Source: DSWT01 sp035420085
GTDB taxonomy: Bacteria; Chloroflexota; Anaerolineae; B4-G1; SLSP01
Direction of reading: 5' to 3'
NCBI GenBank assembly: GCA_035420085.1
Contig: DAOLUH010000019.1
Coordinates: 33,600 to 97,599 of the forward strand
DNA length: 64,000 nucleotides
The position numbers and the translations under genes were made by a program. This document shows, piece by piece, positions 42,953-53,900 of the stretch. Below the pieces are notes generated by a model. It saw only the letters and a program-made list of their open reading frames with translations, had not been told where the DNA came from and ran no database searches. The first letter of the stretch is position 1. The number at the start of each line of letters is the position of its first letter.

Positions 42953-43192
42953 AAGAATTCGTAACTATTCAGCCGTCATCCTTCGGCAAGCTCAGGACAG
43001 GTCTCCGAACGTAGCGGAACGAGTGAAACGAGTGGAGCGAAGTAGCTTGCCCTGAGCTTGTCGAAGGTGCTTGCCCTGAACGCAGTGAAGGGAGGAATCT
43101 CTACCCTTGCAACGCTAAGACCCTTCGACTCCGTTTCACTCCGCTCAGGGTGACGACCACACTAGAACCAGGCTGAATAGTAACAAGAATTC
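42953..43192. mobile_element. MITE-like element
   Basis: The outer 8-bp direct repeats AAGAATTC (42953-42960 and 43185-43192) look like a target duplication. Inside them 10-base terminal inverted repeats CTATTCAGCC (42965-42974) and GGCTGAATAG (43171-43180) bound about 195 bases rich in palindromic words such as CTTCGGCAAGCTCAGG and CCCTGAGCTTGTCGAAGG. No ORF is inside. It makes up most of the 380-base gap between the glycosidase and TPR genes. Confidence 0.6.
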
Positions 43193-43209
43193 ATAGTGCG
43201 AGAGGGCAG

Positions 43210-44670
43210 ATGAGCTTAATCGGACACGGAATGGGCTGGTTTGGCACGGGCGGCTTGAACGAGGAAGCTGTCCACGTCTGGGTAGATATGACGCTCAAGA
43301 CGCTGTCGCCGGAAGTCGCCGAAATTGCGCGTATTTGCGCGTTGCCGGCGCAATTCGACGCGCGTCTGTTTGTCCTGCTCACCGGCAAAACCGAGATCGA
43401 AGCCTTCACGCGGCTGTCGCAGTTGGTCACGGCGGAATTGGCTGTGCCGCAGACGGCCAACAGCTTTGTCTACCACAAATCCGTCCGCCATCACCTGCTC
43501 GCCACGTGGCGGACACAAGAGCATTGGAAACAGTTCAAAACCCTCGTCCAGCGGATGGCCGGCTACTATTTGACGTTGGCTTACGAACAAATCCTGCGGC
43601 TGCGCGGCCCCGAACAGGCTGAGGCGCTGGAAGTCCTGGACAGGCTCTACCCCAATATCCAGGCGGCATGGGAAGGCGTCCTGTCAATCGAGCATTGGGC
43701 CTTTACGCGCGATTTCGCCGCCTTGATGGACATCTACCACGCCCAACGCCGGCTGTGGGCGCAGAACATTCTCTGGCTGGAACAGGGGATCGCCGCGTGC
43801 GTCCACCTGGGCGACCGTGAGAGCCAGGCCGCGATGCACAACAGCCTGGGCGTTTCCTACATCCAATTGCCGGAAGGGGACGAAGTCAAAAACACCCAGG
43901 CGGCAATCGCCTCTTACCAGGAAGCCCTCAAAATCCACACCCCCAAAACCGCGCCATCCGATTACGCGATGGTGCAGAACAACCTGGGCAACGCCTACGC
44001 CCGCCTGCCGCTCACCGAGGACGCCACGAATTTACGGCGATCCATTGCGTGTTACACAGAGGCGGCCCGTTTCTGGACCCAGGAAGCGCACCCCCTCTCC
44101 TACGCGATGGTGCAGAACAACCTGGGCAATGCCTACATCACACTGACTTCCGGCGACCGTGGCGAGAATTTGCAGGAAGCCATCGCCTGTTACCAAAGGG
44201 CGCTCAAGGTCTATGCGGCGATGACTTCATCGGCCGGCTATGCCGAATTGCAGTTCAAGCTGGGGAAAACCTACGCGGCATTACCGGGCGGGTGGCAGGC
44301 CGAGAAACGCTCCGTGAATCTGCGCCGGGCGATTGCCTGCTACAAAGCCGTGCTCACCGTCTACACCATCGAAGCCGCGCCCTTTGACTACGCCCAGACC
44401 CACGTCGAGCTGGGGAATATCTACATGCAGCTCAAAGACGGCGATCAGGAAGAGAACCTGAGAGCCGCCATTGCCTCCTACAAAGAGGCGCTGCGCTGCT
44501 GGCTCAAAGACATCACGTCCGTCGGGTCGCTGTATCCCGCCATCGCCCAGGAGAAATTGACCTCTGCCTGCCTCGATCTGGCGCGCCTGTACGTCAAACA
44601 GGGTCGCGTCGAGCACATCCAGGCGCTCTATCAGGAAATCCGCCAGCTTTATGCTGACGAAGAATTGTGA
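43210..44670 (+). CDS. TPR protein with winged-helix-like N-terminus (STAND-type arm lacking NTPase)
   Basis: A 486-residue protein. Residues 15-120 (AVHVWVDMTLKTLSPEVAEI, LPAQFDARLFVLLTG, YHKSVRHHLLATW) look like the winged-helix part of AP-ATPase/STAND proteins. About six tetratricopeptide repeats follow, including two near-identical ALKIHTPK/YAMVQNNLGNAY units. No Walker motif is present. The start is only 18 bases after a MITE-like element, so the gene may be a truncated arm or a genuine effector-less receptor. The ribosome binding site is moderate (GAGGG). A strong terminator follows. Confidence 0.7.
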   Translation: MSLIGHGMGWFGTGGLNEEAVHVWVDMTLKTLSPEVAEIARICALPAQFDARLFVLLTGKTEIEAFTRLSQLVTAELAVPQTANSFVYHKSVRHHLLATWRTQEHWKQFKTLVQRMAGYYLTLAYEQILRLRGPEQAEALEVLDRLYPNIQAAWEGVLSIEHWAFTRDFAALMDIYHAQRRLWAQNILWLEQGIAACVHLGDRESQAAMHNSLGVSYIQLPEGDEVKNTQAAIASYQEALKIHTPKTAPSDYAMVQNNLGNAYARLPLTEDATNLRRSIACYTEAARFWTQEAHPLSYAMVQNNLGNAYITLTSGDRGENLQEAIACYQRALKVYAAMTSSAGYAELQFKLGKTYAALPGGWQAEKRSVNLRRAIACYKAVLTVYTIEAAPFDYAQTHVELGNIYMQLKDGDQEENLRAAIASYKEALRCWLKDITSVGSLYPAIAQEKLTSACLDLARLYVKQGRVEHIQALYQEIRQLYADEEL

Positions 44671-44698
44671 GAACACGCTCGTATCGCCATACAGAATG

Positions 44699-44736
44699 AA
44701 AAAAGCTGCATGTGCCCAACACATGCAGCTTTTTTC
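44699..44736. terminator. Bidirectional intrinsic terminator
   Basis: GCTGCATGTG pairs perfectly with CACATGCAGC around CCCAA, flanked by A-run and T-run; it ends the TPR gene and can also serve the giant gene. Confidence 0.93.
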
Positions 44737-44854
44737 ATCTCCTCACAGCCAACGTTAAAGCCGCCGTTGGTACGATAGCACACCTGGCGCTCCCCAACCC
44801 GTCCGTGTTTATTTTCTTGCCGGTGGTGCTCCGCAACCGGTGAGGAATCGCTCT

Positions 44855-44882
44855 GCGCGCCCTTCTTTTGAGAAGGGCGTGC
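44855..44882. other. 12-bp hairpin after the giant gene
   Basis: GCGCGCCCTTCT and AGAAGGGCGTGC pair with one G-U wobble around TTTG, 30 bases past the stop. There is no U-run. Confidence 0.5.
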
Positions 44883-44911
44883 AGTGTCATTGAGCCGCGG
44901 CAGCGAGCGAT

Positions 44912-47900
44912 CTACTCACCCGGAGCGTACTCGCGTGTCACAAGCGGCATATAGATGAAGCGCAGCGTTGGCGCCTGGACTTCCACCTCGAACGGGCCGC
45001 TGCTGGTCACGTTTCCGGCGGCATCATAGGCGCTGACCCGCAGGATGTAGCGACCCGGCGTCGGCGGACGCAGTGTGTAGCGCCACGCGCCGCCGGCCAG
45101 TTCGGATGGCTCCTGGTAAGTCATCCCGTCACTCTCGACCAGCACGTGTACACTCGCCACCGCGCCGCCATCGGTGACGGTTCCGGTGAGCACAGTCAGG
45201 CTCGTGGTGTAGAGCGCCGTGTTGATGATACCGGTGACGGTGATCACCGGCGCGACGTTGTCCAGGATGTAGCGCGCGGTCAGCGCCTCCGCACGATTGC
45301 CCGCCAGGTCTACCCCGTAGAATGTCACCGCGCGCTCCACAGCATCCGCGCGGGCCGGGCCAGTCAGCGTATAGGACCATCCCCCTGTGCGCGGGAGGCC
45401 GGCGCTGGCCGGCGGGGCGAGCAGCAAGCGGGCGCGCAGGTACGCGCCATCATCCGTCGCCGGGTTCGTATCGCACACGGTCAAGGTCCATTCGCCCTGC
45501 GCCGGCTGCCCGATCAACACGCGCAAGGGTTGCGCCGGTCGCGCCGCGCGGGCAAAAAGACCGCTGGCCGGGTCATCGTCGCCGGTGTCACTGTAGGCGC
45601 TGGCGGCGGCGTCATCCAACAGCACGTTGTAGTGGCGGGCGTTCGTGCCCGACACGTCGTCGTCGGTCAACAGCAGGACACGCGCGCCTGTCGGCGATGC
45701 GAGTTCGACGCGCAGATCGTCGCGGTGAGCGTGCGCCGCGATCAGCCCCACCTGCACCGCGCCGAGCGTGAAGCTCTCGGTTACAGCGAACGTGCGGGCC
45801 AGACAGCCGGCGGTGAGGCTGATTGGATCGCTGGGCGCGTCGTCATATACGTACTGGCGGGGCGCTGCCGCGAGTGGCTGGCCCAGCAGCGTACACGCGC
45901 CGTCCACACAGGCCTCCACGTGGCTTAACCCGTGATTATCCACCGCTTGCCCGTTCAGCCGGACCGAATTCCCCTTGACCAGGCTGCCCGGTGCGGCTTG
46001 CGACAACGCTGTGTCGATGCTGACGGTGGGTGGGATGGTATCCACCACGAAGGTTTGTGGCGCGTCAGTCGTGCCGGACTGGCCGAAGCTATCGGTGGCA
46101 CGCAGCGTCACGTTCAAGATGTCGCCATCGTTCGCGCCTGTTGCATCCAGTGCGCACGCCCACGCGCCATCAGAAGGTGCAGCGTCCGCACAGGTCACGC
46201 TGCTGCCGCCCTGGACGTCCAGCGTTACCGCCGGCACGGGCGATTCGTCATAGACATAGCCGCGCAAGGTGTTGCGCCCCGCCGCCAGGATATACTCGGG
46301 CTGTTGGATGCCGAGGAATTGCGGTCCGCTGCGATCCACCTGATGATCGGCCCAGATGCGCTCCAACGGCGCGTTTTCCGGCGTGTGTTGCGCGTCGTAG
46401 ACCTGCGCCAGGATGCCCGCCCACGGCAACGGACTGGCGGCCAGGTCAATCGCGCTGTTAAAGGTTACGCGCCCTTCCTCACCCGGCGCGAGATCACCCA
46501 GCGGCAAAGCTTGCCGCACACTGCCGCCGCTCAGACGCAGGGTGTAGTAGGCTTGCACATCCACCCACACAGCGCGCGCGGTATCTGCGCCCCGGTTGCG
46601 ATAGGATAACGTGTAGGTCAACGTCTGGTTGGCGCCCACGCGCGGATGATCGGCGCTCAGCCAACGCAACTGCGAGCTGACGTCGGGCGTCTCGCCTTGG
46701 AGCAACGTCGCCCACAGGCCAAACAGGTCATCGTTCATATAGCTGTATACCACGCCGGCCGGCTGGACTGTGAGGCGCACCTGTACATCCGTGTCGGGGT
46801 AGCTGATCGTCGAGAGGCCGTCGCTGCCGTTAGGACAGACGCCGCCGGATAGCGCATCCCAGTGATACGATTGGCTCAAGGCAAACTCGCCGGATGTATT
46901 ATCGGTGTTCGTCTGCGCCACGCGAGTGCTGTTGACCGGGTTGGCGGCGGGCAGCGTGGCCCACAGCCGCAGCGCGTTCTCCTCGCTCGCTAGCGCAATC
47001 ATCTCCAACGCCGTGTTCGCCGGATCGGTGAGGCCGAGTAGTGCGAACGGTATGCGCAGGTCGGTGATGGGGACAGGGTACCCCTGTCCGGCCGGTTGGA
47101 AGCGATACTGGGAACCATCCAGCGTCATGACCCAATCCCAATAGTCGCCCTGCCACTCGAGCAACAACGCGGTATCGGTGTCGCGCACCCACACCAGATA
47201 ATCCGCCGCCATCGCGCCGACGGTCGAGGTGGGGGTGACGCCCGGCAGATAGATCGTCGGGGCCGGCGCTTCATAGGGATTGAAGAGCATGGACGTGCCG
47301 CCGTCTCGCGTGTCGAGGTAGATGAACAGGTCGCCGCCCGTCCGCCAGTCCGCACCCGTCCAGGCCAGGCGCAGCGCCTCGGTGTCCCACGAGGCGTAGA
47401 GCGCCTGTTCGGCGCTGAGGGCCGCTCCCGGCGACGCCCGGCGGCTCAAGCGCCGATCCACGCCGACGAGCGAGCACCCGCTGTCCATCCAGCCGCGATA
47501 GGGCTGGACGCCCGGTTCGAGGAAGGTGTAATCGGGCGTGGTAGGGCTGTCCACATAGAACGGGCCGCTGCTCTGCCAGCTCTGCTGCCCGTAGACATCT
47601 TCGCTGGCGACGTGCGCCCAGATGCGTTCCCCCTCGACAGGCGTGAAGGTCGCCGTGCGCTCCAGGTCGTAAGTCCCGCTGATGATGCGCTGCGTGGATG
47701 TGAGCGCCGCCGTCCATTCGACGCGATAGGGCGCCAGGCCGCTGCCGTCGCTGCTCTCCGTCCACGCCAGTTCCAGCGTGGGCGTGAGGCCGCGCAGCGT
47801 CATGCCGGGCGCGACCACCGCGCCGTCATTCGTCACCGTCAGAGTGACGGGCGCGGGCGGTAGCAGGTCTACCACCACCGTTTCGGTCACGAACGCCGTG

Positions 47901-50900
47901 TGTCCGCCCACATCCAGCGCGTGGGCGGTGACGGTGAACACGTCGCCGTCGAACAACGCGCGTCCGCCCAGAGGCCAGGCAGCGCGCCAGATGCCTTCGG
48001 CGACCGTCCCCGGCAGCGTTTCACCGGCGACCGTCACTTCTATGCTCTTGATGCCGCCCGCGTCGGCGACAAGACCGGTCAGGTCGAGCAGCCCTGGCGC
48101 GTGGAAGTTGGCGCCGGTGATCAGCGGCGTGATGCCGATCTCGGGCGCGAGTGTGTCAACGACGACTGACAGCGTCTCAGTCGCTACGGCGCCGGCCCAG
48201 TCTGTGAGATACGCTTCCAGCGCGTGCGGCCCATCGGCCAGCAGGGACGGATCCCACACCGCGCTCCACAGCGTTTGCGTGAGTTCATCCTGCGCCCAGG
48301 TGGTCGTGTAGATGCGGCTGCCGTCCACCGTCACCGTCAGCGCACGCAACGAATTCATCTCCGCAAACGCTTCCCCGGTGATGGTGAGCGGGTCGAGGCT
48401 GGTCAGCGTCGGCGGCGCGTCCAGGATGGTGACGCCCAGGCCGGATTCCACGTTGAGCGCGGACGGCGCCTTACCGAGCGGCGCGCCTACAATGACCGGC
48501 TCAACCGTCGTGCAGTTGCCGGACAGGTCGCAGACCGTCGCCTGTCCGCCGAGCGTGAGGGTATCCAACACGCGCAAGCCGCCGCCGCTATCGGCGACAA
48601 CCACGTAGCGGCCCATCGGTTCGACCTTGCTGGCGTAGCCGGGCGTATTGTAGGTGGCGTGGAGCAGCGGGGCAGCGACGTTCGAGATATTGATCATCTG
48701 AACGCCGACATACCCATCGGCGATATAAGCAAGGGTATCAGAGATCGTCACACCCATCGCGTAGCCGGCGGTATCCAAACTGCCGAGTATCCGTGGATTG
48801 GAGGGGGTCGAAATGTCCAGGATCAGTAGGCCGGCGGACCCGGCGGCCACGAAGGCCTGCGAACCGCGAATGACGACGTCATTCGTCTCGCCCGGCAGCA
48901 TCACCGCGCTGAGGCGGCGCGGGCTGGCAGGTTGACCCATATCCAGAACCATCAAGTCCTTGTCACCCATCACGACGTAGGCGAACGGCCCAACGAGCGG
49001 CCAGACCGTCACCTGGAAGACGCGGATGGTTTGCGTGACGCCATCGGACACGGACACCGAGATGGTCGCGGAGCCGGTCTGGCCTGCGGCTGGCGTCAGG
49101 CGGAGCTGCCCGGTCGTCTGCGGGCTGGTGTAGAGCACGTCCGGGTTTGGCAGCAGCGCCGGGTTCGACGACTGCGCTGTGACGGTCAACATCTGTACTT
49201 CGTTCCCCACGCCGCTGCTGATGCCGCTCAGGGCGACGATTTGCGGCGACGCATCCCGTCCCATCTCGAAGTCCGGTATCGCGTTCAGCGTCGGCGGATC
49301 ATCCTCTGGGACGACCGTCACCTTGAACGTGCGCACAAAGGTCAAGCCTTCGGGATCGCCGGCCGTGACGGTAATCGTCACTACCCCCGACTGATTAGGA
49401 ACGGGCGTAAACCGCATGGTGGCGTTCGGCGGATAGGCGTAAGAAAGGGTGGGATGCGGGATGATGGCCGTGTTCGACGAGCGGACTTGCAACCACGGCG
49501 GCGCTTCGTCGCTGCCGCCGCCGCTGATGCCGGTGATGGCGACGGTTTGCTGGCTCGCATCCTCGTTAATGACCATATCGGGGATGGGATCGAACACCGG
49601 CGGGTCGTTGACCGCCGTGATCGTGATCAGGAAAGTGCGCTGCACCTGCGCATACGGGCTGGAGGTGGAAGCGCGAACGGTGATTTGCACCGTCCCATTC
49701 TGATTGGCGACCGGCGTGAAGCGCAGCAGGGCCGTCGTCTGCGGGCTGGTGTAGACGATGGTGGGGTTCGGGATCACGCCCGTCCGCGCAGACGTAGCGA
49801 CAAGCGTGAAGCCATCGTTTTCATTCGGCGCGCCATTGCTCACGCCGGTCAGGACGATGGTCTGCGTGCCGCAATCTTCGTCCACCGTGACATCGGCGAT
49901 GGGATCGAGCGTCGGCGGATCGTCAACCGAGTTCACAGTCACGACGACATCGGCCGTGGATTGTAACCCGCCGTCGCTGACGGTGTAGGTGAAGGTGTCC
50001 GTCCCGAAGAGGTTGAGCGTCGGCGTGTAACGCAGCATAGTGCCTATGATCGTGACCTGGCCCAGGGTCGGCGTTCCGACCGCTGCCAGCGACAAGGGTT
50101 GCCCTTCGACGTCGCTGTCGTTCGCCAGCACGTTGATGGTTACGGGCGTGTCCTCGTTCGTCGTGGCCGCGTCGTTTACTGCTGTTGGCGGGTCGTCAAC
50201 GCTGTTGATCGTCACCGTGATGCGGGCCGTGGCTTGCAGGCCGCCGGGGTCGCGCACGGTATAGAGGAACGTATCCGTCCCGAAGAGGTTGAGCGTCGGC
50301 GTGTAGAAGATCGTCGCGCCGTCCGTTGTGGCCGTCCCAAGCGACGGGCTGCCCAGGCTGCTCACCGTGAGTGTCACGTTGTCCACATCGTTCGCATACG
50401 TCGGGAACGGCGTGACCTGCGCCGGCGCATCTTCGTCCGTGACGAGCGCGATGTCGCTGGCGGTCGGCGCGTCGTTGACCGCGTTGACCGTCACCAGGAA
50501 CGTGCGCACCGTTGTCGAAAGCCCGTCGCTGACTGTGACGGAGATCGTCGCGCTGCCCCACCCGTTGGCAACCGGCGTGAAGCGCAGCGCGCCGGTCGCA
50601 TCCGGGCTAACGTAGGTGATCGTGGGGTGCGGGATCAATGTCACATTCGATGACTGGGCCATTATCGTAACCGTCTGCACCTCATTGACGGCCCCGGTAC
50701 CGATGCCAGTCAGGTTCACCGTCTGCTGCCCTGCGTCTTCGTCGATCGTGCGGTTGGAGATTGCGTCCAACGTCGGCGCGTCATTAATCGCGTTGATCGT
50801 AACCAAGACGTTGGCCGTATCGAATAATGCCCCATCGCTGATGGTATAGGTGAAGCTATCCGTGCCATGCAAGTTGAGCGTGGGTGTGTACCGCAGGGTG

Positions 50901-53900
50901 TTGCCCGCGATGGTCGCCTGGCCCAGCGTCGGGAACCCGACGGCGACGATGGACAGCATTTGGCCGTCCGGGTCGCTGTCATTGCCCAGCACCGTGAGGG
51001 TGATGGGGGTATCTTCATTCGTCGTGGCCGAGTCATTCACGGCCACCGGCGGATCATTCACGCTGCCAACGGAGACCGTGATGCGGGCCGTGGCCTGGAG
51101 GCCGCCTTGATCGTACACCGTATACGTGAACGTGTCGGTGCCATTGAAGTTGAGCGTCGGTGTGTAAGTGATGGTTATGTCTGTGGTCGTGGCCGTACCG
51201 TGAGCCGGCGTCCCCAGACCCGTCACAGTCAGTACCGCGTCGTCCACATCGTTTGCGTACACCGGGAAGGGCGCGATTTCCACCGGCGTGTCTTCGGCGG
51301 TCGGCACGGAAATGTCCGTGGCCGTGGGCGCATCATTGACCGGATTGACCGTCACCTGAAACACGCGTTCCGTTGCGGAGACACCATCGCTGACGGTGAC
51401 GCTAATAGTCGCCGCGCCCCACTCGTTCGCCGCCGGCGTGAAGGACAGCGTCCCGCTCGACTGCGGGCTGGTGTAGACGACAGTGGGCTGCGGGATCAGC
51501 GTCAGGTTCGAACACTGCGCCGTGACGGTCAGCGTTTGCAGCTCGTTGGCCGCACCGCTGCTGATGCCGGTCAGGTTGACGGTCTGCGTGCCTGCATCCT
51601 CATCCAGAATGAGACCGTTTGTGGCGTCAAGCGTCGGCAGATCGTTGATCGCGTTGACCGTCACCAGGAACGCGCGCACCGTCGTGGAAATCCCATCGTC
51701 CACCGTGACGCTAATCGTCGCCGTGCCCCACTGGTCGGCAGCCGGGGTGAAGTCGAGCTGGCCGCTTGTTTGCGGGCTGGCGTAGGTGACGGTGGGCTGC
51801 GGGATCAGCGCCGGGTTCGAGGATGTCGCTGTGACGGTGAGTGGCTGCAACTCGTTGGCCGCGCCGGTTCCGATGCCGGTCAGGGTGACGGTTTGCGTGC
51901 CAGCGTCCTCATCCAGAGTGAAATTGCCGATGGCATTGAGTGTGGGGGCGTCGTTCACAGCGTTCACCACAACCGTAACGGTAGCCGTCGCCTCCAGCAT
52001 ACCATCGCTGATCGTGTAGGTGAAGGTATCCGTGCCGTGCAGGTCAAGCGTGGGCGTGTAACGCAGCGTAGACCCCAGCCTTGTGACCTGGCCCAGAAGC
52101 GGCGTACCCCAGGCAATCAAGGACAACGGTTGGCTGTTGGGATCGCTGTCGTTGCTCAACACCGCGATCGTGAGCGGTGTATCCTCGTCTGTTGTAACCT
52201 CGTCATCGACGGCGAACGGTGGGTCGTTCGCCCCGGTCACAGTGACCGTGATACGGGCCGTAGCCTGCAAGCCGCCCGGATCGCTCACGGTATACGTAAA
52301 GGCATTGGTGCCGATGAAACTTGGCCCCGATGTGTAGGTGATGACCTGCCCGTCTGTCGTGGCTGTGCCATTGTCCGGCATGCCCACGCCGATCACGGTC
52401 AACAGGTCGCCGTCCCCGTCGCCGGCATAAAGCGGGTAAGGTGTGATCTGTAGCGGGAACCCGGAGGTGGTGTTCGTCACCACGTCATTGGCGTAGGGTG
52501 CGTCCTCGACCGATTGGACTGTGAGCATTACAGTGGCGATGTTCGAGCTGGCAGAATCATTGGTGACGCGATAAGTGAAGCCGTCTGGCCCGTGGTAGTT
52601 GGTCGTCGGTGTGTAGACAAAGGACCCATCGGACCGTAGGCGCAGCGTCCCCTGGCTGGGAGCGGACTCTACCGTGACCGTCAGCGTCGTGCGCGTGCCG
52701 ACGATGTCATTGTCAAACACACCCGGCGCAGCTACATCCAGCACAATATCCTCGTCCGTCGTGTAGCTATCATCCACCGCCAGGAGATCGAAGTAGTAGA
52801 CGTAGGCGCGGCCCGACAATGCAGCCTCCGGCGCGCCAATGACGAGCGTATCACCGTACAGCGCCAGCGAGTGGCCGAAATGATCGTAGGCTCCCCCATC
52901 CGTGCGCGTGATGACGGCAGCCAGACCCCAGTTGTTGGACAGAGGCACGCCGGGATTAGCCGGGTCATAGTCGCGCAGGAAGAGGTACACCGCGCCCTGT
53001 TCGGCGTCGCCGTCAACCTCGGTCAGCGGCGCGCCGACGGCGATCCGGTCGCCCGCGATAGCCACCGCGGCGCCGAACCCGCCGGTCAGGACGCCGGTAG
53101 GCGTCAGCGTGGCGATCTGCCCCCAGGCGTTCTCGCCGCCTTCATTCTGCAGGAAGACGTAGACTTCTTCCACCTGGTTGCCGATTTCTTCCGCTTTGCT
53201 GCCGATGACGATGGTATCGCTGTCTATGTCCACGCTCGCGCCAAACCGCGCGTACGCAGTGGGCGTCGGGCTGGCAGTCAACGTGAGGGGCAGCGTCGTC
53301 CAGGTATAGGGCGGCTCCGGGAACTCTGCCAGTGCGTTATAAGTGTAAGTATAGACTTTGGCCGCGCCCACGGGGATGACGATGTCGCCTCCTTCGCCCC
53401 AGTCCGGCGCGCCGACGACGAGCGTGTTGCCGCTGAGGGCCAGGGCCGCCCCAAAGCGACCGCTCAAGTCCCAGAGATAGGTATCGCCAGCGCGAACGCT
53501 CCCTCCCCAGAACGAAGGCTCACTGGGCATACCGTAGAGTAGGCCCGCTGGCGGAAGTTGCTCGACCGCATAGCCGCCGTGCTCATTCATCGTGCCGCCG
53601 GTCCCTCTATCAGCCACGGCCCAATCGCCGACGTTGGGATTCGATGGATCGCTGGTGCGGAAGCGGTATGCCGCTCCACACCCATCGGAACATGAGTTCT
53701 CATCCGGCGCGCCGACAACGATATCGGGGACGACGTTGCCCGACAAATAGCCAATGGCGACCGCCGAACCAAAGCCGCCGCCGCTGCCGGTCAGCGTGGT
53801 TGAGACCCCCCAGGCGCCGGACACGCCGTTATACCGCCAGAGGTAGACCAGTCCATTTTCGGTAAAGGTCATCTCGTACATCGTCTTGGTGACAGTCTCA

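Noticed and set aside
50867..52453. A 528-codon open frame on the plus strand inside the giant gene
   Set aside because: It is antisense to the cadherin-like repeats, has Arg/His/Gly-rich nonsense composition and repeats because the DNA repeats.
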